64,000 nt of DNA from an uncultured Clostridia bacterium. GTDB lineage: Bacteria; Bacillota; Clostridia; Oscillospirales; Ruminococcaceae. A model generated the notes under the pieces. That model made no database searches. It had not been told where the DNA came from and saw only the letters and a program-made list of their open reading frames with translations. Shown in pieces: positions 57,953 to 64,000 of the stretch. Numbering within the stretch: position 1 is the stretch's first letter; every line of letters starts with the position of its first letter. Location: NCBI GenBank assembly GCA_946567425.1, contig CAMNXF010000013.1, positions 1 to 64,000 of the forward strand, written 5' to 3'. Both the position numbers and the translations under genes were made by a program.

Positions 57953-59047
57953 TTACTTAAAAAAAGGTATCTGTTGAGTTATACAGTGGATATTTCCGCC
58001 GCCGATAAGTATATCACGCGCATTGATGGGTATCACCTCGCGCTCGGGAAACAACGTTTCCAGTAGCTCGCGCGCGGGCTCGTCCGCGCGCGAGCCAAAA
58101 AACGGCATAACCACCGCGCCGTTCGCAATGTAAAAGTTGACGTAGGACGCGGCGAGGCGCTCGCCGGGAGTGCGCGTCGGCTGAAAGTTCATCGTATCAA
58201 GACCCGAGCACTCCTCGTCGGTAATAGTGACAGGCTTCGGACAGCGCAGCTTGTGCACCGTAAACTCGCGCCCTTTCGCGTCCGTTTCACGGGTAAGAAT
58301 ATCAAGGCACGACTTTGACAAGGCATACTGCGGGTCGTTTTCGTCGTCCGTCCACGCGAGCACCACCTCCGACGGCTTTACAAACGCGCAGATATTGTCG
58401 ACGTGCTCGTTGGTCTCATCGCCGTAAATGCCGTTTTTAAGCCAGATAACCTTAGTCACGTTAAGATATTCGCACAGATAATTCTCAATTTCCGTTTTTG
58501 TGAGCATCGGATTGCGTCCGCGGCTGAGCAGACACGCTTCGGTCGTAATACAGGTTCCCTCGCCGTCAACGTGGATCGAACCGCCCTCCAGTATAAAATT
58601 GCCAAGATCGTACATATCCTTATTGTACAGATCGCACAATTTCCTTGCCATTTTATTATCCAGATCCCACGGGAAATACAGTCCGTCCTCGAGACCTCCC
58701 CATGCGTTAAAGCCCCAGTTCACGCCGCGTATCTCCTCGCCGTTTGTAACGAATGTCGGCGCGTAATCCCTTGCCCAGCTGTCGTTGGAGGACATCTCGA
58801 CCACGCGTATATTATCGGGGAGCATTCGCCGCGCATTCTCGTACTGCTTTTGCGACGCGCAGACCGTGACCCGTTCGCTCCTTGAAACAGCCTGGGCAAC
58901 CTGAACAAATGCCTTTCTCGCCGCATATCCTCCGAACTGCCAGCTGTCCGGGCGCTCCGGAAAAATCATAATGCACCCGTAGTGCGGCGCAAATTCGGCG
59001 GGCATATAAAAGCCGTCCGCTTTGGGCGTTGAGCTGATTATCTTCAC
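57953..59047 (-). CDS. aguA: Agmatine deiminase
   Basis: 364 residues, GTG start with a GAGAGG site. PAD-type guanidine-modifying fold: DSWARDYAPTF, ILEGGSIHVDGEGT, GDETNEHVDN and the catalytic Cys in GGGNIHCITQQIP. It deiminates agmatine to N-carbamoylputrescine, so with AguB it forms putrescine from arginine-derived agmatine. First gene of the run from a 17-base-spaced promoter. Confidence 0.95.
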   Translation of the reverse strand: MKIISSTPKADGFYMPAEFAPHYGCIMIFPERPDSWQFGGYAARKAFVQVAQAVSRSERVTVCASQKQYENARRMLPDNIRVVEMSSNDSWARDYAPTFVTNGEEIRGVNWGFNAWGGLEDGLYFPWDLDNKMARKLCDLYNKDMYDLGNFILEGGSIHVDGEGTCITTEACLLSRGRNPMLTKTEIENYLCEYLNVTKVIWLKNGIYGDETNEHVDNICAFVKPSEVVLAWTDDENDPQYALSKSCLDILTRETDAKGREFTVHKLRCPKPVTITDEECSGLDTMNFQPTRTPGERLAASYVNFYIANGAVVMPFFGSRADEPARELLETLFPEREVIPINARDILIGGGNIHCITQQIPFFK

Positions 59048-59082
59048 TGAAACCGCGTCCTCTCATTGATTATTATTCTAAT

Positions 59083-59111
59083 ATTATACCACCGTGCGCA
59101 AAGAAAAGCAA
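59083..59111 (-). promoter_or_regulatory. Promoter of the agmatine/ECF operon
   Basis: TTGCTT (59111-59106), 17 bases, TATAAT (59088-59083) on the minus strand. Confidence 0.65.
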
Positions 59112-59261
59112 TATCTTTTTAAAATGAGAACGTCTGTTTTATACTACATTTTGTGCATTATTTAAAAATATTTGGAAGTTTTTGGCGGCTTTCCGTCAAT
59201 ATACACAATTATCACGAAATTATCACACAAAAGATTGGAAGCGTGTTTTGTTCATATTATA

Positions 59262-59290
59262 TTGACAAATCGCTCGAATTATGGTAGAAT
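59262..59290 (+). promoter_or_regulatory. Promoter of the DUF4190-like gene
   Basis: TTGACA (59262-59267), 17 bases, TAGAAT (59285-59290). Confidence 0.75.
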
Positions 59291-59342
59291 TTATATAGAC
59301 GAATGATTTTTCGTGAATTATTTTTGAGGGGAGTATTTTATT

Positions 59343-59657
59343 ATGACAGTAAAAAATATGGCGATCGCCGCTTTGGTTTGCGGAATTGTCGGCATTGTAG
59401 GCTCGTTTATTCCGTATGTAGGCTATGTTGCTCCGCTTTGCGCAATTGCGGGTATCGTATTCGGTGCGTTGGCGCTCAAGCGCATTAAGGCAGGTGAAGA
59501 GCCCGAGAGCAAGGGACTTGCGATCGGCGGATTGGTTTGCGGTATCGTTGCAACCGCAGAGAGCGTTATTGCGGTGCTTTGCACTATTTGCGTATTATGC
59601 GCGGCTGCCGGCGCTCTCGGCGCTCTCGGTGCTTACAGCAGTTTCTTCATCTTCTAA
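59343..59657 (+). CDS. Small DUF4190-like membrane protein
   Basis: 104 residues with two long hydrophobic hairpins (AIAALVCGIVGIVGSFIPYVG..., then GLAIGGLVCGIVATAESVIAVL) either side of a conserved ALKRIKAGEEPESKGLA loop, the layout of DUF4190 proteins. Function unknown; membrane-embedded. A GAGGGG ribosome site, own promoter and terminator. Confidence 0.8.
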   Translation: MTVKNMAIAALVCGIVGIVGSFIPYVGYVAPLCAIAGIVFGALALKRIKAGEEPESKGLAIGGLVCGIVATAESVIAVLCTICVLCAAAGALGALGAYSSFFIF

Positions 59658-59678
59658 GATAGCTACATAATAAGATTT

Positions 59679-59718
59679 AGCCCTGCTGAGACGAAGACCT
59701 TTCGGCAGGGTTATATTT
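59679..59718 (+). terminator. Terminator of the DUF4190-like gene
   Basis: GCCCTGC/GCAGGGT stem with a wide loop and T-rich tail. Confidence 0.55.
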
Positions 59719-59735
59719 TTGGAAAAGGTGTTTTT

Positions 59736-60524
59736 ATGTTTCCCGGATTTGAAATTTTCGGACGTTTTATCGGCAGCTATATGATATGCGCGGTGATCGG
59801 AATTTTCATCGCCTGTCCGCTCGGGATATACTGCTACAAAAAATTTACGGGCGATGACATTTCGCTGATATTTGTGTATCTTTTCTCGGCGATCGGCGTT
59901 TTCGTCGGAATGCACTTACTGTACGGCATCACCAATATCGCCTATTGGGGAGAGCTTTTTAAAGCTACAGGCTTTGTAAATTTCTGGGAGCGGTTCGGAC
60001 TGATCTTCGGCGGCTCGGTTTTCTACGGCGGTCTTATCGGAGGTCTTATCGCGGGCGGAATTTCAGTCAAGGTTCAGAAGCTCCCCCCCGATATTGCGAC
60101 CGACTGCGCCGCCCCGTCGATAGCGCTGCTGCACGGCTTCGCGCGCATAGGCTGTTTTCTCGGAGGGTGCTGTTACGGCATCGAATGGGAACATGGCGTC
60201 ACCTTTACGAAGTCGCTAGTTGAGAAAGCCAACGGCGTTCCCAGAGTGCCCGTACAGCTTTACGAAGCGGGTTTTGAGTTCGCGCTTTTTGCGATGCTGT
60301 TCATTCTGCTAACGAAAACCAATAAGCTGCGCGGACGGCTTTTGGCACTGTATCTGCTGATTTATTCCGTCGGGCGATTTATTCTGGAATTCTGGCGCGG
60401 CGACGAATACAGGGGCTTTATTCTGGGAATGTCCACCTCGCAGTTTATAAGCGTACTTGTTTTCGCGGTAAGTCTGGCGTTCCTCGTATTTAAAGAAGTT
60501 CGGGAAAAAAGACGGTCATTGTGA
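59736..60524 (+). CDS. lgt: Prolipoprotein diacylglyceryl transferase
   Basis: 262 residues, about seven membrane helices. Hallmark HGFARIGCFLGGCCYGIEWE and the C-terminal RFILEFWRGDEYRG are clear. Lgt moves diacylglycerol from phosphatidylglycerol to the lipobox Cys of prolipoproteins, such as those encoded elsewhere in this window. AAAAGG site. Confidence 0.93.
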   Translation: MFPGFEIFGRFIGSYMICAVIGIFIACPLGIYCYKKFTGDDISLIFVYLFSAIGVFVGMHLLYGITNIAYWGELFKATGFVNFWERFGLIFGGSVFYGGLIGGLIAGGISVKVQKLPPDIATDCAAPSIALLHGFARIGCFLGGCCYGIEWEHGVTFTKSLVEKANGVPRVPVQLYEAGFEFALFAMLFILLTKTNKLRGRLLALYLLIYSVGRFILEFWRGDEYRGFILGMSTSQFISVLVFAVSLAFLVFKEVREKRRSL

Positions 60525-60529
60525 TTTTG

Positions 60530-60556
60530 GGCGGCGTTTATGCCGCCTGATTTTTT
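60530..60556 (+). terminator. Terminator of lgt
   Basis: GGCGGC/GCCGCC with a six-base loop and TTTTTT. Confidence 0.88.
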
Positions 60557-60636
60557 ATGCGCTATGCTTATTTTATATATTTGTATATAATTGCTATATA
60601 TTTAAGCAAAAATTTTACGAAAATTGATAAATTTCC

Positions 60637-60665
60637 TTGACAACTTGAAAAAAATCGTGTATAAT
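60637..60665 (+). promoter_or_regulatory. pckA promoter
   Basis: TTGACA (60637-60642), 17 bases, TATAAT (60660-60665): full consensus, with a leader of about 240 bases. Confidence 0.85.
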
Positions 60666-60717
60666 GGTATTCGTGGAAAGGTTTTTCGGTCGTGGTTTGT
60701 CGCGGCGCGGAATCCTT

Positions 60718-60880
60718 AGACCTGTTCGATAACCGGAGAAGTGTCGTATTGCGTAGGATTTTTGGCAGCGGGAGAAGCGAGGATTCCGCCGTCATACTGT
60801 ATGTATTACAAGAAAGCCTCGCAAAGTCAGCTGTCAAAAAGACTAGCAAGACGGCGCTTCGGAGGTTATCGAACAGGTCT
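60718..60880 (+). ncRNA. Structured 5' leader of pckA, candidate cis-regulatory RNA
   Basis: A perfect 17-bp long-range stem (AGACCTGTTCGATAACC at 60718-60734 with its complement at 60864-60880) encloses 129 bases without a gene. Inside the stem a symmetrical GGA/GGA internal loop is followed by a further GAAG/CTTC pairing, a typical layout for non-canonical G-A pairs. A GCGAGG/CCTCGC helix and a CATAC/GTATG hairpin lie within. The ribosome site (GAGG) is only about 20 bases past the closing stem. No known riboswitch class recognised. Confidence 0.6.
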
Positions 60881-60914
60881 CTTGTAAAATTTTTATGAAA
60901 CGAGGTTTTTTCCA

Positions 60915-62519
60915 ATGAGCAAGATCGATTTGACGAAGTATGGCATTACAGGAACTACGGAAGTCGTTTACAACCCCTCTTATGACGAGTTGTACAAGGC
61001 GGAGCTTGATCCCTCCCTTACCGGCTACGATAAGGGTCAGGAGAGCGAGTTGGGCGCAGTAAACGTTATGACAGGCGTTTACACGGGACGTTCGCCCAAA
61101 GACAAGTTCATTGTTATGGACGACAACTCCAAGGACACCGTATGGTGGACCTCCGACGAGTATAAGAACGACAACCACCCCGCTACCAAGGAGGCTTGGG
61201 ATGCCTGCAAGGAGATCGCAAAGAAGGAGCTCTCCAACAAGAAGCTGTATGTAGTTGACGCTTTCTGCGGCGCTAACAAGGACACGAGAATGGCTATCCG
61301 CTTTATCATGGAAGTGGCTTGGCAGGCTCACTTTGTTGAAAATATGTTTATTAAGCCCACTGCGGAGGAGCTTGAGAGCTTTGAACCCGATTTCGTTGTA
61401 TACAACGCTTCCAAGGCTAAGGTTGAGAACTACAAGGAGCTCGGTCTTAACTCCGAGACTGCTGTTATGTTCAACATTACCTCACGCGAACAGGTTATCA
61501 TCAACACATGGTACGGCGGCGAAATGAAGAAAGGTATGTTCTCGATGATGAACTACTATCTGCCGCTTAAGGGCATTGCGGCTATGCACTGCTCCGCTAA
61601 CACCGATATGGACGGCAAGAACACCGCTATCTTCTTCGGTCTGTCCGGCACAGGCAAGACCACGCTTTCGACCGATCCCAAGCGTCTGCTTATCGGCGAC
61701 GACGAGCACGGCTGGGACGACAACGGCGTATTCAACTTCGAGGGCGGCTGCTACGCAAAGGTTATCGACCTCGACAAGGATTCCGAACCCGATATATACA
61801 ATGCTATCAAGAGAAACGCGCTCCTCGAGAACGTTACTCTCGACGCTGACGGCAAGATCGACTTCACGGACAAGAGCGTTACTGAGAACACTCGCGTTTC
61901 TTACCCGATCGACCACATTCAGAACATTGTAAGACCCGTTTCGTCCGCTCCCGCAGCGAAGAATGTTATCTTCCTGTCCGCAGACGCGTTCGGCGTTCTG
62001 CCGCCCGTTTCTATCCTCACTCCCGAGCAGACGCAGTACTACTTCCTTTCGGGCTTTACCGCTAAGCTCGCGGGTACGGAGCGCGGCATTACCGAGCCTA
62101 CCCCCACTTTCTCCGCTTGCTTCGGTCAGGCATTCCTCGAACTGCACCCGACCAAGTACGCAGAGGAGCTTGTCAAGAGAATGCAACAGAGCGGCGCAAA
62201 GGCTTATCTCGTAAACACCGGCTGGAACGGCACAGGCAAGCGCATTTCCATTAAGGACACGCGCGGCATCATCGACGCGATCCTCAACGGCGACATCAAC
62301 AACGCGCCCACCAAGAAGATCCCGTACTTCAATTTTGAAGTTCCGACAGAGCTTAAGGGTGTTGATACGGGCATTCTCGACCCGCGCGACACCTACGCAA
62401 ACGCTGCCGATTGGGACGAAAAGGCAAAGGATCTCGCACAGAGATTTATCAAGAACTTCGCAAAATACGAGGGCAACCCCGCAGGTAAGGCTCTCGTTCC
62501 CGCAGGTCCGCAGCTTTAA
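60915..62519 (+). CDS. pckA: Phosphoenolpyruvate carboxykinase (ATP)
   Basis: 534 residues. P-loop [11 protein letters not shown], kinase-1a block [23 protein letters not shown], metal-binding MHCSANTDM and the mobile lid region. It interconverts oxaloacetate and PEP with ADP/ATP. In fibre-degrading gut Clostridia it commonly fixes CO2 onto PEP in fermentation. GAGG site nine bases before the ATG. Controlled by the structured leader. Confidence 0.98.
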   Translation: MSKIDLTKYGITGTTEVVYNPSYDELYKAELDPSLTGYDKGQESELGAVNVMTGVYTGRSPKDKFIVMDDNSKDTVWWTSDEYKNDNHPATKEAWDACKEIAKKELSNKKLYVVDAFCGANKDTRMAIRFIMEVAWQAHFVENMFIKPTAEELESFEPDFVVYNASKAKVENYKELGLNSETAVMFNITSREQVIINTWYGGEMKKGMFSMMNYYLPLKGIAAMHCSANTDMDGKNTAIFFGLSGTGKTTLSTDPKRLLIGDDEHGWDDNGVFNFEGGCYAKVIDLDKDSEPDIYNAIKRNALLENVTLDADGKIDFTDKSVTENTRVSYPIDHIQNIVRPVSSAPAAKNVIFLSADAFGVLPPVSILTPEQTQYYFLSGFTAKLAGTERGITEPTPTFSACFGQAFLELHPTKYAEELVKRMQQSGAKAYLVNTGWNGTGKRISIKDTRGIIDAILNGDINNAPTKKIPYFNFEVPTELKGVDTGILDPRDTYANAADWDEKAKDLAQRFIKNFAKYEGNPAGKALVPAGPQL

Positions 62520-62544
62520 TGCAGCCTGATAATTTAAAATAGTC

Positions 62545-62580
62545 AAACAGCGCATAGACGGTCGTTTGTGCGCTGTTTTT
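62545..62580 (+). terminator. Terminator of pckA
   Basis: AAACAGCGCA/TGCGCTGTTT with a T run. Confidence 0.88.
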
Positions 62581-62647
62581 GATATGATACACTGATAAGC
62601 CAGGCTGTAGTACTTTCAGTATATTGTAAAAGAGTTTTTACCAATTG

Positions 62648-63256
62648 TTATTGCAACCTGCCCGATATCTCAAATGCCGGACCCTTCTGCCACAAAAACG
62701 GCGTTAGGATTATCTCAAAACCCTCGCCGGGTCCGCACATAAAATCCGCGGGCTGCCCTTTCGGCAAGCCGTAACCACACAGCAGATTGGTGATCACGCC
62801 CGCGTGGGTAACGCAAGCGGCGCGTGTAACTTCACGACGCATCATATCACTGAAAATAATATCCAGCCCCTCGATGCACCGCACCATAAAATCGCCGTAT
62901 TTCTCGCCGTTCGGGGGTGCAGCGTCGGGGCCTCCGCGCAACCAGTCGGTGTACTCGCGCAAGTCCTGAAGCTGCCGCTGCGTTTTGCCCTCAAACTCGC
63001 CGAAATTCATTTCGCATATCTCGTCAATAATCATCAGCTTCTGCTCGGGATAGATGATCTCGGCGGTCTCCAGACACCGCGCCAGCGGCGAGGAGTACAC
63101 CTTGCCGACCTCGGGGTAAATTTCGTCGGCGCAGAAAGCTTCGATTTGCCTTTTTCCCTCGGGACAAAGCGCCAGATCGGTCTGTCCGATATATTTTCCG
63201 TCAAGATTACCTTGGGTAATTCCATGGCGGATTAAATACAAGTAGTAGTTTTTCAT
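62648..63256 (-). CDS. Histidine phosphatase (phosphoglycerate mutase family)
   Basis: 202 residues. Catalytic RHG motif in LIRHGITQGN, YSSPLARCLETAEI, EMNFGEFEGKT and the second His in VTHAGVI. It belongs to the cofactor-type PGM/CobC branch; the exact substrate (alpha-ribazole phosphate or another small phosphomonoester) cannot be fixed. AGGAGG site; single gene. Confidence 0.88.
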   Translation of the reverse strand: MKNYYLYLIRHGITQGNLDGKYIGQTDLALCPEGKRQIEAFCADEIYPEVGKVYSSPLARCLETAEIIYPEQKLMIIDEICEMNFGEFEGKTQRQLQDLREYTDWLRGGPDAAPPNGEKYGDFMVRCIEGLDIIFSDMMRREVTRAACVTHAGVITNLLCGYGLPKGQPADFMCGPGEGFEIILTPFLWQKGPAFEISGRLQ

Positions 63257-63450
63257 TTGATTTCCTCCTATATACGGTATGTCCGTTTTTGTCTTATATA
63301 TTATGTCCTAGACCGCTGTCGAAAATTTGGTTATTCTGCCGCTTTACAAATCGGAATAACTGTTATATAATATACTATGTGATAATTTGATCGTCAATGG
63401 ATTTTTGATATTGACGGGTAACAACGGGTAGTGGGAGAGTAGAGAGAACT

Positions 63451-64000
63451 ATGAACAAGGATTTTCCGAGAGTAATGAAGCTGCTTCGCAAGGAGCGCGG
63501 TCTGCGGCAGAAAGAGGCTGCCGATCAACTGGGGATTGCACAAGCGCTGTTGTCGCATTACGAAAACGGAAAACGCGAATGCGGACTGGATTTTTTGGTG
63601 CACGCCGCAAATTTTTACGGCGTGTCGGTCGATTATATCCTCGGCAGGACAAGCTCACGCAACGGTACGGTCGTGTCCGAGGAGGAGCTTCCCGAGAGCA
63701 CGGTCTCGGAGAGCTACGGCGGCGACCCGAACGGGCTTAGCGTGGCGTTCAGAAAAAAGCTGATAACGAACGCGATTGAGGTAATTTTTTCACTTTTGAT
63801 GAAAGCTAAGAACGCCAAGCTTACCAAGGCGGTTTCGTCATACATAGTAACGGCGGTTTACCGCGCGTTCAGAATGGTTTATTCGGCTGGCGGAAAAAAC
63901 GACGAGGATTGTTTCGCCGTGCCGTTTGACGACGTTTCGGGAACGTGCGCGGCACAGCTTTCGCTCGACGATGTGAGAGCAAGAAGCGCCGCTCACGACG
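63451..64000 (+). CDS. XRE-family regulator, truncated by the window end
   Basis: Open to the right edge (183 codons seen), which is why the ORF track omits it. ATG 63451 with GGGAGAG upstream. Residues 1-70: helix-turn-helix RVMKLLRKERGLRQKEAADQL...LLSHYENGKRE and SVDYILGRTSSR. The later part is helical (LITNAIEVIFSLLMKAKNAKLTKAVSSYI), a probable oligomerisation domain. Target unknown. Confidence 0.85.
   Translation, partial: MNKDFPRVMKLLRKERGLRQKEAADQLGIAQALLSHYENGKRECGLDFLVHAANFYGVSVDYILGRTSSRNGTVVSEEELPESTVSESYGGDPNGLSVAFRKKLITNAIEVIFSLLMKAKNAKLTKAVSSYIVTAVYRAFRMVYSAGGKNDEDCFAVPFDDVSGTCAAQLSLDDVRARSAAHD

Noticed and set aside
60568-60915. 115-residue minus-strand ORF opposite the pckA leader
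   Set aside because: Antisense to a structured leader with a strong plus-strand promoter; no coding signal.

Overview
The window looks like the chromosome of a spore-forming, plant-fibre-degrading gut Clostridia, probably an Oscillospirales/Ruminococcus-type organism. The evidence is a secreted multimodular GH5 mannanase, SpoIIP, SpoIID-like and peptidoglycan-binding proteins, a CIRCE-controlled groES-groEL pair, ECF vitamin-type transport, ATP-type PEP carboxykinase and near-universal AGGAGG ribosome sites. The genus is an inference. I see no rRNA, tRNA or CRISPR array.

Layout. (1) 1-4.0 kb is decaying prophage and mobile DNA: a collapsed tail tape-measure gene, a lipoprotein with a one-base slip in its signal peptide, an IS110-family element with an amber codon in its transposase and a structured 5' leader, and an S24 phage-type repressor whose last codons are frameshifted. 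(2) 4.8-8.8 kb is one large mannanase gene with its own promoter and a cre-like site. (3) 9.56-15.16 kb is the most unusual block: a six-gene operon with a consensus promoter, an inverted repeat at the transcript start and a closing hairpin. It encodes a cytoplasmic trypsin-like protease, a Hint (hedgehog/intein) protein, two paralogues with an amphipathic glycine-rich N-terminus, and two unrecognised proteins. (4) 15.2-17.5 kb is a graveyard of recombinase, amidase and IS256 transposase remnants. A 40-bp sequence at 4.47 kb recurs inverted at 16.7 kb, bracketing blocks 2-4. (5) 17.5-22.1 kb holds a RimI acetyltransferase run and a VWA / PP2C phosphatase / SseB-like operon. (6) 22.2-23.8 kb is a broken ABC transporter. 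(7) 23.9-27.4 kb is spoIIP and groESL, where GroES carries an odd basic tail.

(8) 27.6-38.2 kb holds an ECF-S protein, a uridine-kinase-like P-loop protein, a SpoIID/peptidoglycan-binding protein with a partner, an ExbB/ExbD-like proton-channel operon, pyrG and ppk. (9) 38.2-50.4 kb is signalling and envelope: a split lipoprotein, a two-component system beside direct-repeat operators, lipoproteins, an ABC exporter, an ECF sigma factor with a Gly/Asn-repeat membrane partner, and a zinc-sensing (CZB) chemoreceptor. (10) 50.7-59.1 kb holds nifS-nifU, an ECF transporter (EcfT plus a fused A-A-S protein) and the agmatine-to-putrescine genes aguB/aguA. (11) 59.3-64.0 kb holds a small membrane protein, lgt, pckA behind a long structured leader, a phosphoglycerate-mutase-family phosphatase and the start of an XRE regulator.

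How it works together: most blocks are ordinary core metabolism and envelope functions. The accessory interval between about 4.4 and 17.5 kb is where insertion and decay have been most active and where the protease-Hint cassette survives intact among wreckage, suggesting that it is maintained. Several single-base lesions (IS110 amber, S24 repressor, two lipoproteins) could be genuine decay or consensus errors. Raw reads would decide.
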